Assembly: GCF_020742345.1 (NCBI RefSeq) | Contig: NZ_DYXC01000072.1 | Span: 1-64,000 of the forward strand | DNA: 64,000 bases | Direction: 5' to 3' | Source: Enteractinococcus helveticum | GTDB taxonomy: Bacteria; Actinomycetota; Actinomycetes; Actinomycetales; Micrococcaceae | Shown: positions 26,591 to 37,631 of the stretch, in pieces | Layout of the letters: each line of letters starts with the position of its first letter | How positions within the stretch are numbered: the first letter of the stretch is position 1 | Notes under the pieces: generated by a model | Database searches by the model: none | The model's input: the letters and a program-made list of their open reading frames with translations, nothing else | Told to the model about the DNA's origin: nothing | Made by a program: the position numbers and the translations under genes

Positions 26591-28150
26591 GTGAACTACC
26601 AGAATCCTTCCGAACCTGCTTCGTCACCAGAACCAGACGAGCAACGACCTGACCATTACCGGCAGGCCTCAGAAGATAGCGCTGGAAGTCCGCCACCACC
26701 GCCCGGACCACCACCATACGGTCCGGGCGGTGGTGATCCACAACCTTATGGTCCCTACGGGCCCGGCACATTCAACCCTGAGCCTTATCGCACCGGACCT
26801 CCAGAACCGCCCTACGGTTCCCTCCACGACCCGCGATATGATCCCCGCTGGGTTCACTCCACCCACCACCCAACCGATGAAATTCGGTCCATTCCGTATT
26901 TCAGTGGTCAGTACAACGATCCTGGCCAATACCCCAAACAGCCACGGCGTCGTCGCGGCCCACTGAGTCTCATTCTCAATGGCATCGGGATCTTGGCATT
27001 TGGGTTTTTACTCATCGGATTTTTAGCCCTGGTATTTGACTGGGATAGCTCAGATATCGCCATCGATGACTTCTCCCTGGAAGAGTTTTTCGCACCTGAT
27101 GATGCATCAGAACAAGCGGATCCAATTGTCCCAGACCCCGGTGCTGTGGATGGCAGCCTGGTCGATCAATTGGACCACGTGCACCAGGGCATCACTATCG
27201 ACTGGGAAAACGGTGGCCAACATACCGGACCCGGCCTGGATCCTGGCCAAGAAGTTTCACAAGCGCCTGGCATCTTCATGGTCGACACCCAGGTATATCA
27301 ATACCTTGGATTTGGTTCTGGCATGGTGCTTAGCTCCGATGGATTAGCCATCACCAATTACCACGTCGTTGAATCGTCAACCTCGGTGTCAATCACCATG
27401 GCCGACACGAATGAGCGCTACTCCGCAACCGTTCTTGGGCGCGATGCCAGCCGAGATATTGCTGTGCTGCAGATCGACACCGATGAATTCCTTGAAGTTG
27501 CCTCAATTAACCCGGGCGAAGTCAGCATCGGTGATACCGTGGCCGGGGTCGGCAACGCCGGAGGACAGGGCTATCTGACATCGGTGGTTGGAGAAATCCA
27601 GGGCACGAGCGAAACCATCCATATTGAACCGCAGGAACCTGGCTCACCGGCACAGTGGCTTGAAGACCTCATTATGATTACCTCAGATATTGTGCCAGGG
27701 TATTCCGGTGGGCCAACCGTCGACGCCAATGGACAAGTCATCGGGGTGTCGACCGCAGCAAGCCAAAACACCACAAACTCCGAGGACGCCTACGGGTATG
27801 CGGTACCTATCGTCAACGCTTTAGAAGTTGTGGAGCAGGTTTTAGCTGGGGATGATTCTGGCGACGTCGTCATTGGCACTGGGGGAGCGCTGGGGATCGT
27901 GGTGTCATCTGAACCCGATACTGGCGCGCGGGTTATGGAGGTCATGAACGGTTCCGCCGGTCATCACATTGGACTGCAGCCAGATGATGTGATTTTAGAA
28001 ATTGATGGTAACGAGGTGCTCAACTCCTCTTACATTTCCCGGTATGTGCGAGATAAGGATCCCGGTGAGGAAGTGGAAGTCGTCTGGCGTACCGTGGACG
28101 GGGAGATACGCAGTGCCACCGCGGTTCTTGAAGAAGCTTCAATCAACTAA
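26591..28150 (+). CDS. HtrA-like S1C serine protease with PDZ domain
   Basis: A 519-residue membrane-anchored protease. A Pro/Gly/Tyr-rich cytoplasmic N-terminus of about 115 residues leads to one membrane helix (about 126-150), an acidic linker, a trypsin-like domain and a C-terminal PDZ domain (about 420-515). The catalytic triad reads His in ITNYHVVES, Asp in SRDIAVLQID and Ser in GYSGGPTVDANG. It probably degrades or refolds damaged exported proteins. The start is GTG at 26591, 24 bases after tpx, with only a weak AAAGAAAA upstream, so co-transcription with tpx is likely. Confidence 0.9.
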   Translation: MNYQNPSEPASSPEPDEQRPDHYRQASEDSAGSPPPPPGPPPYGPGGGDPQPYGPYGPGTFNPEPYRTGPPEPPYGSLHDPRYDPRWVHSTHHPTDEIRSIPYFSGQYNDPGQYPKQPRRRRGPLSLILNGIGILAFGFLLIGFLALVFDWDSSDIAIDDFSLEEFFAPDDASEQADPIVPDPGAVDGSLVDQLDHVHQGITIDWENGGQHTGPGLDPGQEVSQAPGIFMVDTQVYQYLGFGSGMVLSSDGLAITNYHVVESSTSVSITMADTNERYSATVLGRDASRDIAVLQIDTDEFLEVASINPGEVSIGDTVAGVGNAGGQGYLTSVVGEIQGTSETIHIEPQEPGSPAQWLEDLIMITSDIVPGYSGGPTVDANGQVIGVSTAASQNTTNSEDAYGYAVPIVNALEVVEQVLAGDDSGDVVIGTGGALGIVVSSEPDTGARVMEVMNGSAGHHIGLQPDDVILEIDGNEVLNSSYISRYVRDKDPGEEVEVVWRTVDGEIRSATAVLEEASIN

Positions 28151-28167
28151 TTTCTAGTGTTGTGCGC

Positions 28168-29397
28168 TTAGAGCTGGTCATCGACGTTGACATCACGGGC
28201 TGCGAGCGCACCGGCCACGGCCATGAGTATGGCCAACACGAACAGAAATACCAACGTCGTCGTCCAGGAGTTGTTGGCCGTATACAGCACTCCTACCAGC
28301 ATGGGACCGACACCGGCCAGAACATAGCCGACCGGTTGGACAAAGCCTGACAGTCTGGCGGTGATTTCGTGATCTACACTGCGCGCCGGAATCAGCGAAA
28401 TGGCGGTGGCAAATGCCATGCCGCCCACACCAAGCAGAAAAGCCCAGACCCAGCGGCCTTCTGCCGGCCAGAAGAATAAGCCGAGATAGCCCACTGCGCT
28501 GAATCCACCAAAGGCGACCGGCCAGAACCACAATCGTTTGGAACGATCTACTACGGTGGGCATAATGATGCTGCCGACCAGGCCAATGATCGCCGCGGTG
28601 GCCAACAACAGCCCAGCTTCGTTGGCGCTGACACCGGCGTCACGATAGATCTGCGGTAGCCAACCAAACTGGACATATATTTGCGTGGACTGTAACGAAA
28701 AGAACGCCATCATTGCCCATGCTGCTGGTGAACGGAACATGCGCTTGGTTTGGCTGGAGTGAGCTGGGGCGCGGGGATAATCGTAGCCGAGGCGTCTGGT
28801 TACAATAAACCACAAGACTGCCGGGATGATAGCGATCACACCCCACAGGGTCAGTGCTGTACGCCACCCGATATCGGGGCTGACCCATGCTGAGAATGCT
28901 TGTGCGACGGGCGCGGTGAAGGCTGCGCCAATGGCGCCTGCGGCGACCACACATACCGAGTAAACGGTCATGAGTTTCACGGTGTGCTGGCGACCGTGAA
29001 TTTTGATCCAGGCGGGCATGAGCACATTGGCAATTGCGATACCGGTGAGGCCAATGATTGTCAAGATCAAAAAGAGCCACGAATTATCCACCCAGGCGCG
29101 CAGGCCAATGCCGAAGACTATCGCCAGCGCAGATAATAATAGGGTCGCCGAGATGCCAAAGCGTTTGCCGATTCGCACTGCAAACAGCCCCAGGACCCCG
29201 AAGATCAATCCCGGAAGTGACGTCAAGAAGCCCAGGGTGCCGCCACCAAATTGCATGCCGTCACCGATCTCGGCCAATAATGGACCGATCGAGCTTGCCG
29301 CGGCCCGTAGGTTCAACGCCAACGCGAGTACGGAAATGAACATGAACCCATAGGTCAGCGTCTTGGGCGTGCTAGCAACAGCGGTGTGATGAGACAT
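28168..29397 (-). CDS. MFS transporter, CynX/NimT type
   Basis: A 409-residue major facilitator with 12 predicted helices. The N-terminal LALALNLRAAASSIGPLL and FLTSLPGLIFGVLG are characteristic of the CynX/NimT (cyanate/nitroimidazole) subfamily. I take the ATG at 29397; the longer frame to 29493 adds a hydrophilic 32-residue leader with no support. The substrate is unknown. It is convergent with the S1C protease, with only 17 bases between the stops. Confidence 0.88.
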   Translation of the reverse strand: MSHHTAVASTPKTLTYGFMFISVLALALNLRAAASSIGPLLAEIGDGMQFGGGTLGFLTSLPGLIFGVLGLFAVRIGKRFGISATLLLSALAIVFGIGLRAWVDNSWLFLILTIIGLTGIAIANVLMPAWIKIHGRQHTVKLMTVYSVCVVAAGAIGAAFTAPVAQAFSAWVSPDIGWRTALTLWGVIAIIPAVLWFIVTRRLGYDYPRAPAHSSQTKRMFRSPAAWAMMAFFSLQSTQIYVQFGWLPQIYRDAGVSANEAGLLLATAAIIGLVGSIIMPTVVDRSKRLWFWPVAFGGFSAVGYLGLFFWPAEGRWVWAFLLGVGGMAFATAISLIPARSVDHEITARLSGFVQPVGYVLAGVGPMLVGVLYTANNSWTTTLVFLFVLAILMAVAGALAARDVNVDDQL

Positions 29398-29629
29398 AGA
29401 ACCAGTTCTACCCGCAATATTGGTTTTCGTCACGTTTTGGCTGCGGCACGTTGTGCTCGTCTGCGTAGTTGAGAAGTGCCATAGTGTGCCCAATCGACTG
29501 TTGGCAGAATGGATCGGTCAGCAACACCCAAGGTGTGCTTTACACTAGTAACGTGGCCAATGCGTAGACACCTACCGTATCTTCGGCCACAGCACATCTT
29601 ACATTTCTACCTTCAAACGGGGTATACCC

Positions 29630-31543
<1,914 letters not shown>

Positions 31544-32045
31544 CCGCGCCACAACGATCGGCTGGGGCCTGGCAGGTATCCTGTTGGGGATGCTCACCGG
31601 GGCTATCGGCACCGTGGTGCACCTGAACTCCTACTGGACTGGCAGTTTCGGTCTGCCCTGGGGCGTCGTGCTGGCCCTGGTCATTGTCTGGCTGGCCCAG
31701 CGGTGGATCAGCCTGCGCAGTGCCAGCATTGTCGCTACCGGTCTAACCGGTATTGCTCAGTATGTCACGCTGGCCGTGATGGTTGCCCTGAATCAGGGCA
31801 ACCACTTCAGCGTGCCGCTCAACGACCAGACCTGGGAATTTGTGCCCCACCTGGTGCTTGCCACATTGGCCTGGAATATCGGTATTGTCGCGGTGACGCT
31901 ACTGAGCCTGATTCAACTGACCCGGACAATTCGGCGAACCAAAGCCGAGCTTGCGGCCAACCAAACATATCTGACACCCGCTGTCGGTCCACAGGATAAG
32001 CAGTAGACTGTACGATACGAAACGCTGTGAAGGAGCAACACGAAG

Positions 32046-32372
32046 ATGACCTACGTAATCGCCTTACCGTGTGTTGACCTAAAGGATAAATCCTGTGTCG
32101 ATGAATGCCCGGTTGACTGTATCTATGAAGGCGAACGCATGCTATACATCCACCCGGATGAGTGCGTGGACTGCGGTGCCTGTGAACCCGTCTGTCCGGT
32201 CGAGGCTATCTACTATGAAGACGATACCCCCGAAGAATGGGCTGACTACTACGACGCGAATGTGGAATTCTTTGACGACCTCGGCTCCCCGGGAGGCGCC
32301 GCCAAGCTCGGGTTGATCCCCAAAGATCACCCCATCGTAGCTGCCCTGCCGCCACAAGAGCAGGACGTTTAA
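32046..32372 (+). CDS. fdxA: Ferredoxin FdxA (7Fe type)
   Basis: A 108-residue cytoplasmic ferredoxin. The first cluster region is CVDECPVDCIYEG with an upstream Cys9, and the second is CVDCGACEPVCPVEAI, the arrangement of a 3Fe-4S plus 4Fe-4S protein. The acidic C-terminal half is typical of actinobacterial FdxA. GAAGGAG precedes the ATG by 11 bases, and TACGAT at 32011 is a possible -10. Its stop overlaps the first base of dapC, an arrangement conserved across actinobacteria. Confidence 0.96.
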   Translation: MTYVIALPCVDLKDKSCVDECPVDCIYEGERMLYIHPDECVDCGACEPVCPVEAIYYEDDTPEEWADYYDANVEFFDDLGSPGGAAKLGLIPKDHPIVAALPPQEQDV

Positions 32373-33505
32373 TGCTCGACCTGCCTGAATACCCTTGGCA
32401 GTTGATGGCCCCATATAAGGCCACCGCGCAAACCCACCCCGCCGGCCTCGTTGATCTATCCATCGGCGCACCAGTTGACCCGACACCAGATGTGATCCAA
32501 CAAGCATTGCGCGCTGGCACCAACTGGCCCGGATACCCTGGTGCTGCTGGCACGAATGAACTCCGCGATGCCATTGCCCAGTGGTACCACCGACGTCGTA
32601 GCGTCAAAAATCTGACTCGAGACAACGTAGCCGCCACCGTGGGTTCCAAAGAATTTATCGCCTGGCTGCCACTACTGCTGGGACTGGGCCCCGACGACGT
32701 TATTGTGTATCCAACGGTTGCGTACCCGACCTATGACATCGGTGCCAAAATCGTGGGGGCCACATCAGTCACCGCTGACTCCTTAGCCGGACTTGATGAG
32801 GAGACTCGAGACAAGATCAAATTGGTTTGGGTAAACTCACCGGCAAACCCAACCGGCATTGTCCAGGAAGCAAGCGCACTGCGGGCCCTTGTCAACGATG
32901 CACGTGGCCTGGGCGCTGTTGTCGCCTCAGATGAATGCTACGCTGAACTTGGGTGGGGCCGCTGGGACACCGAACTAATCCCATCGATATTGCACTCCCA
33001 GGTTGCAGGCGAGGATTTCACCGGGCTGCTCTCGGTGTACTCGCTGTCGAAACAGTCGAATATGGCTGGCTACCGGGCGGCTTTCGTGGCTGGCGATACG
33101 AAACTTATTGCAGCACTGATCAACTTGCGCTCCCACACTGGCATGGTGGTTCCCGGACCTATTCAGCAAGCCACCATCGCTGCCCTGGCGGATGAAGACC
33201 ACGTGGCAGAACAAAAGGCGCGGTATAGGAACCGCCGCGAAAAACTGGTGACCGCTATCGAAGCCGCAGGATTAGTTATCGAGCATTCGCAAGCAGGTCT
33301 GTATCTGTGGGTGCGCGACCCAACGGTCACCAATCCCACTGCTCACGATTCCTGGGAGCTGGTCGACCGCTTTGCCAAGGCAGGCATGCTGGTGGGCCCC
33401 GGAGTGTTTTACTCATCGGCAGGAAACGGGTATATCCGCATTTCCATTACCGCGACTGATCAGGACGTCGACCAAGCAGTTTCCCGGCTCAAAGCGGGGT
33501 TATGA
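32372..33505 (+). CDS. dapC: Succinyldiaminopimelate transaminase DapC
   Basis: A 377-residue PLP aminotransferase of fold type I, acting in lysine and peptidoglycan precursor synthesis. Landmarks are LSIGAPVDPTP near the N-terminus, VNSPANPTG in the cofactor pocket, SDECYAELGW, the lysine motif SLSKQSNMAGYR, and the C-terminal Arg motif NGYIRISI. The ATG overlaps the fdxA stop by one base, giving tight coupling. The fdxA-dapC pairing in actinobacteria supports the specific assignment over a general aminotransferase. Confidence 0.94.
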   Translation: MLDLPEYPWQLMAPYKATAQTHPAGLVDLSIGAPVDPTPDVIQQALRAGTNWPGYPGAAGTNELRDAIAQWYHRRRSVKNLTRDNVAATVGSKEFIAWLPLLLGLGPDDVIVYPTVAYPTYDIGAKIVGATSVTADSLAGLDEETRDKIKLVWVNSPANPTGIVQEASALRALVNDARGLGAVVASDECYAELGWGRWDTELIPSILHSQVAGEDFTGLLSVYSLSKQSNMAGYRAAFVAGDTKLIAALINLRSHTGMVVPGPIQQATIAALADEDHVAEQKARYRNRREKLVTAIEAAGLVIEHSQAGLYLWVRDPTVTNPTAHDSWELVDRFAKAGMLVGPGVFYSSAGNGYIRISITATDQDVDQAVSRLKAGL

Positions 33506-33637
33506 TTACAACGTTTGGCCATAAAGTTCCAAGCGTTCCTAAAATTGGTAAATTTGTACGGCAGAGCCATAACGAATAGCGCCACTGAGCTGTGGCCATA
33601 GTGCAAGTGTCACTTTGCACGGACAAGAGGGAAAACC

Positions 33638-34924
33638 ATGACAGATAAACACGACGGCAAGCTTACGGTAGGCGATGCCAGCGTAGACCTGGCACGTATT
33701 GGAGCAACCGCAGGAAACGACGGATTGAGCATCGCGACTGTGTTACGTGATACCGACACCGTCACCTACGACCCCGGTTTCATGAACACCGCCAATGCTC
33801 GCTCAGCCATCACATACATTGATGGTGAAAACGGTATTCTGCGCTACCGTGGCTACCCAATCGACGAGTTGGCCGAAAAGTCTTCCTTCCTAGAAGTCGC
33901 CTACTTGTTGATTTATGGTGAACTGCCAACCAACGATGAACTTGCGGCCTGGGACCAGAACATCCGTTCGCACACGATGTTGCATGAAGACATTAAAGCC
34001 TTCTTTGACGGATTCCCTCGGAACGCCCACCCCATGGCAGTCTTGTCTTCAGCGGTCTCTGCACTGTCGACCTTCTATGAAGATTCTCTGGATCCGTTTG
34101 ATGAGGAACAGGTCCACATCTCGACTATCCGCTTGATGTCTAAGGTCCCGGTCTTAGCAGCATACGCGTACAAGAAATCCATCGGTCAGCCCTTCCTGTA
34201 TCCGGATAACTCGCTGAATCTGACCGAGAACTTTTTGCGCCTGACTTTCGGGGTTCCTACGGAACCATTTGAGCTAGACCAAGACATGGTCGATGCGCTG
34301 GATATGCTGCTCATTCTGCACGCCGACCACGAACAGAACTGTTCGACCTCCACGGTACGCCTCGTCGGCTCGTCGCACGCCAACATCTTTGGTTCGATCT
34401 CAGCGGGTATTAATGCACTATTTGGTCCACTGCACGGTGGCGCCAACGAAGCGGTACTGAATATGCTCGACCAGATCCAGGATGAGGGCGTCAGCCCAGA
34501 AGAATTCATGGACAAGGTCAAGAACAAAGAATCAGGGATCCGTCTGATGGGCTTTGGCCATCGCGTCTACAAGAACTATGACCCACGTGCGCGCATCGTG
34601 AAATCAACCGCCGAGAAGATCCTGAACAAACTTGGTAGCAACGACCCACGCCTGGAAATCGCCATGCGTCTAGAAGAACGCGCACTGAACGATGATTACT
34701 TCATCGAGCGTAAACTCTACCCTAACGTCGACTTCTACACTGGATTGATTTACTCTGCGATGGGCTTCCCGCCACGCATGTTTACCCCGCTGTTTGCATT
34801 GGGCCGTCTGCCTGGCTGGATCGCTCAGTGGCGTGAAATGATCGCCGACCAAGAAACCAAGATTGGCCGACCACGCCAAGTTTATGTTGGTGAAGATCTG
34901 CGTCACTACCCAAACGCAAAATAA
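33638..34924 (+). CDS. gltA: Citrate synthase
   Basis: A 428-residue type II (long) citrate synthase, condensing acetyl-CoA with oxaloacetate. Conserved parts are GENGILRYRGYPI, the HADHEQNCSTSTVR and LHGGANEAVL stretch, GFGHRVYKNYDPRA, and the C-terminal GRPRQVYVGE. The length and N-terminal beta region match the hexameric, NADH-sensitive class. A GAGGGAAAACC site lies before the ATG. It stands alone and is closed by a strong terminator. Confidence 0.97.
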   Translation: MTDKHDGKLTVGDASVDLARIGATAGNDGLSIATVLRDTDTVTYDPGFMNTANARSAITYIDGENGILRYRGYPIDELAEKSSFLEVAYLLIYGELPTNDELAAWDQNIRSHTMLHEDIKAFFDGFPRNAHPMAVLSSAVSALSTFYEDSLDPFDEEQVHISTIRLMSKVPVLAAYAYKKSIGQPFLYPDNSLNLTENFLRLTFGVPTEPFELDQDMVDALDMLLILHADHEQNCSTSTVRLVGSSHANIFGSISAGINALFGPLHGGANEAVLNMLDQIQDEGVSPEEFMDKVKNKESGIRLMGFGHRVYKNYDPRARIVKSTAEKILNKLGSNDPRLEIAMRLEERALNDDYFIERKLYPNVDFYTGLIYSAMGFPPRMFTPLFALGRLPGWIAQWREMIADQETKIGRPRQVYVGEDLRHYPNAK

Positions 34925-34938
34925 TCGGTGTCTAGCTG

Positions 34939-34968
34939 ATTGATGCCCCACTTCGGTGGGGCATCAAT
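34939..34968. terminator. Terminator with UUCG tetraloop
   Basis: A perfect 13-bp stem (34939-34951 with 34956-34968) capped by a TTCG tetraloop. It lies 15 bases after gltA and 12 bases after the stop of the convergent lipoprotein gene, so it probably terminates both. Confidence 0.88.
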
Positions 34969-34979
34969 CGTTAACGAGG

Positions 34980-35918
34980 CTATGGCAAACAGTGCTGGGT
35001 CGTGATGTCACTGGCTGTCGAGACAGCAGGCTGCAAACCGGTGGCTTCTTCCCAATCAGAAAATGCTTCATCAAGGGTTCCCTGTTGCAGGACCGTACGC
35101 AAAGCCTCAGCAAGGGCATCACACCGCGATGGATCCGTACCGATCCAGTATTGGTAAGATTCCAGCAGTTCTTCTGCAACGTTGGCTGCTTCATTGTCAG
35201 CGACATCTGACCACGACAGCAATTCGTAATTGGATCCTAGATTCGGGTCCATCAGCACACCAGCAAGTTGCAGATCATCAGCGGCAATTGCCTCGTAACG
35301 ACCGGAACGCATCCCGACTTCGCACTCGGTGACGGTTTGTTGGATCGTAACGTCATCAACCGGTAGCTCAACCGAATCAGCGACCGAATTTTCCACGACA
35401 CAAACGTGTGCTTCCGCCAATTCCTCGGCCGAAGTGATCGTGTCTAACAACCCGATGGTCGGTGGAACATCAGTGGTCTCGTCCGGTGCTTGTCGGATCA
35501 ATAAGGCGGGTTTGACGGTTGCATAGGGACCGACCCAGGCCAGTTCATCAGTCAGCTGTGTATCAGATAATTGACCGAGCATGAATTCCGTATCACCAGC
35601 TTGAACGGCTGCTATTGCCTCGTTGGTGGCAGTGATCGGCACCCATCGAAGCTGGCCTTCTGGACTGGGAGAATCTAATTCAGCTGCGATTGATTGGGCA
35701 AGGGTGATCTCCGCGCCAGACGTCTCAGCAGGATCACTGCCGGAGGCCAACCCGGGAGAGGACAATGCCACTCCAATGCTGACAACTTCTTCTGGAGCCT
35801 CAGTCTCGTCTACTACAGGCTCTTCAGTAGTATCACAACCACTGAGGGCTACGGTCAGAGCGACCATCGCCAAGCTTATTGACGATACCTTCAAACAACG
35901 CACCAGTTTTTTAGTCAC
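34980..35918 (-). CDS. Substrate-binding-like lipoprotein
   Basis: A 312-residue exported lipoprotein. The signal peptide ends in the lipobox ALSGC with Cys28, followed by an acidic, Thr/Glu/Pro-rich linker. The rest resembles a family 3 (amino-acid type) solute-binding protein: EITLAQSIAAEL, then FMLGQLSDTQLTDELAWVGPY and TVLQQGTLDEAFSDWEE, common in such receptors. There is no adjacent permease or ATPase gene, so if it is an ABC receptor it is an orphan. It is flanked by the gltA terminator. Confidence 0.75.
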   Translation of the reverse strand: MTKKLVRCLKVSSISLAMVALTVALSGCDTTEEPVVDETEAPEEVVSIGVALSSPGLASGSDPAETSGAEITLAQSIAAELDSPSPEGQLRWVPITATNEAIAAVQAGDTEFMLGQLSDTQLTDELAWVGPYATVKPALLIRQAPDETTDVPPTIGLLDTITSAEELAEAHVCVVENSVADSVELPVDDVTIQQTVTECEVGMRSGRYEAIAADDLQLAGVLMDPNLGSNYELLSWSDVADNEAANVAEELLESYQYWIGTDPSRCDALAEALRTVLQQGTLDEAFSDWEEATGLQPAVSTASDITTQHCLP

Positions 35919-36188
35919 GTACAGACACTAACCCAATAATTGCACCAACCCCAATGGCCGGGACCAAAAACATGTCGGTTCATAAGACCCCGGGTCGACT
36001 ATTCTTGGGGCTTGATCGCTTGTGACGAACCAGGCATGTGCTTGATGGCGCGCTTGGCCATACAAAATAAGTGATATTGGTAGTCAAACCGCCCCAAAGC
36101 TGACCTGTGCCCAAAGCCGCCGTGCGTGCTTATGTCTGCATTCACCTGGAATTGTGGCGTCCGACAAGCAAGGTTAGAAACTTCATGA

Positions 36189-36194
36189 GATAAT
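36189..36194 (+). promoter_or_regulatory. Candidate -10 element for a leaderless DivIVA-domain gene
   Basis: GATAAT lies 6 bases before the ATG at 36201, with no Shine-Dalgarno sequence between. It fits a leaderless transcript; the -35 region is unclear. Confidence 0.4.
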
Positions 36195-36200
36195 AGCCCT

Positions 36201-36533
36201 ATGGGCGATGCGATATTAATGATTGAAATTCTGGTGTTAGGTGTCCTAATCATCGGATTTTTAGCACTCATGGTCACCCGTGGACAACAGCATGTGGTCA
36301 AACCCCTGGCTGAGCCACTGCCAACATTACCCCCGGTACTCTTACCGGAGGCGCAGGATGTTACCGCCCAAGATATTCAAGACATTCGTTTTGCAGTTGG
36401 ACTGCGAGGATACCGAACCGACCAGGTCGACCAGGTACTAGCTCGACTTTCCACAGCGATCGAAATACGTGATCAACAGATCGCTGATCTACGCCAAGTC
36501 GCGCAAAATCCTCAACCCTATTCCAACGAATAA
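36201..36533 (+). CDS. Membrane-anchored DivIVA-domain protein
   Basis: A 110-residue protein with one N-terminal membrane helix (about 5-25), a Pro-rich linker and a short DivIVA-like domain: DVTAQDIQDIRFAVGLRGYR then QVDQVLARL, followed by a short helix. DivIVA proteins bind curved membranes and organise polar growth and division. This one keeps only the N-terminal domain and lacks the long coiled coil. The DUF3117 gene follows on the same strand after 60 bases. Similar small proteins sit here in many Micrococcales; function not established. Confidence 0.82.
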   Translation: MGDAILMIEILVLGVLIIGFLALMVTRGQQHVVKPLAEPLPTLPPVLLPEAQDVTAQDIQDIRFAVGLRGYRTDQVDQVLARLSTAIEIRDQQIADLRQVAQNPQPYSNE

Positions 36534-36592
36534 TCCTCGAAAAATGTCGACCGTTCGCGTCGCGGCATAGACGCGTATAGAAAGGAACAGTA

Positions 36593-36766
36593 ATGGCTGC
36601 AATGAAGCCTCGTACCGGCGACGGCCCAATGGAAGTTGTCCGTGAACAACGCAAACTCGTCATGCGTATTCCCACCGACGGTGGTGGACGTCTTGTAGTG
36701 GAACTCAACGATGAAGAAGCAAAGGAACTTAAAAACGCTCTATCTGGTGTTATCAACGTCAGCTAA
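36593..36766 (+). CDS. DUF3117 family small protein
   Basis: A 57-residue protein too short for most gene callers but highly conserved in actinobacteria. It begins MAAMKPRTGDGPMEV, continues with VMRIPTDGGGRLVVEL and ends SGVINVS, which matches DUF3117. AAAGGAA sits 6 bases before the ATG. It probably shares a transcript with the DivIVA-domain gene. No role is established for the family. Confidence 0.92.
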   Translation: MAAMKPRTGDGPMEVVREQRKLVMRIPTDGGGRLVVELNDEEAKELKNALSGVINVS

Positions 36767-36779
36767 TAACTGTTCGCCC

Positions 36780-37436
36780 CTAGACCCGGGTGGCCAATAA
36801 TAACCCTGTTCCGGTAGGCAGCAGTGTGGATGTACGCCAAACAGACGTGTCGTCACGAAGCGTGTTGCCAACCTCGCGAAGCATCACCGTGGACGCCTCT
36901 CGTACTGCTGGACGTGGTACCCGATCATGATCTAAAGCATCATGAATGATTACCATGCCACCGGAGCGCAGCACACGTGCTGCCTCGGTGACATGGTATT
37001 CCAGCAGCAGTGGATCTGCATCGATGAACACCAGGTCGTAGGCGGATGCAGACAGCTTGGGCAAGACTGTTCGACCGCGGCCGGCAATCAGCCGGGTCGT
37101 GGAGCTGGGATAACCATCAGCCACGAAAGCCTCACGTGCTGCACGTTGCGCCTCAGCGTCCGGATCTAATGAAGTCAACACAGCCCCGGCAGGTGCCCCT
37201 CGCATTAAAGCCAATCCCGAGACGCCGGCTCCGGTGCCTAACTCCACCATGGTTTGTGGTCTGGAAGCCGCGGCTAGGAACGTCAGAGTCGATGCGGTAC
37301 CTTCAGATACCGGTGTGATTCCAAGTTCTGCTGAACGATCACGAGCCATCAACAACACATCATCTTCAATTGGACGTGCCTCGGCAAAAGCCCAGCTAGC
37401 GTATTTGCCGGTCTGTTGTGGGCTCAGCGCCTTCAT
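36780..37436 (-). CDS. Class I SAM-dependent O-methyltransferase
   Basis: A 218-residue methyltransferase of the catechol-O-methyltransferase-like (methyltransferase family 3) group. The SAM motif VELGTGAGVSGLALMRG is followed by acidic residues in TSLDPDAEAQ, and YDLVFIDADP is the metal and substrate motif. Substrate unknown. In related genomes this gene is usually divergent from sigE and its anti-sigma factor; here only the anti-sigma-like gene is found across the 190-base gap. GGGAG lies about 10 bases before the ATG. Confidence 0.9.
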   Translation of the reverse strand: MKALSPQQTGKYASWAFAEARPIEDDVLLMARDRSAELGITPVSEGTASTLTFLAAASRPQTMVELGTGAGVSGLALMRGAPAGAVLTSLDPDAEAQRAAREAFVADGYPSSTTRLIAGRGRTVLPKLSASAYDLVFIDADPLLLEYHVTEAARVLRSGGMVIIHDALDHDRVPRPAVREASTVMLREVGNTLRDDTSVWRTSTLLPTGTGLLLATRV

Positions 37437-37631
37437 AACTTGTCTACTCCCGTTGATCGTTGACGTCTGCGCGACATATGCTCACTACATTGTAAAGCCA
37501 GCCAGACACCGAATCGTATTCATGCCAAACAACCATTGACGTTTCAGAATATTCTCAGAATCTTTTGCCACAATGAGTGGAGTTTGGAATTATAGCTAGA
37601 CGACGACTTAATCATGGAAGCGAGGACGTTG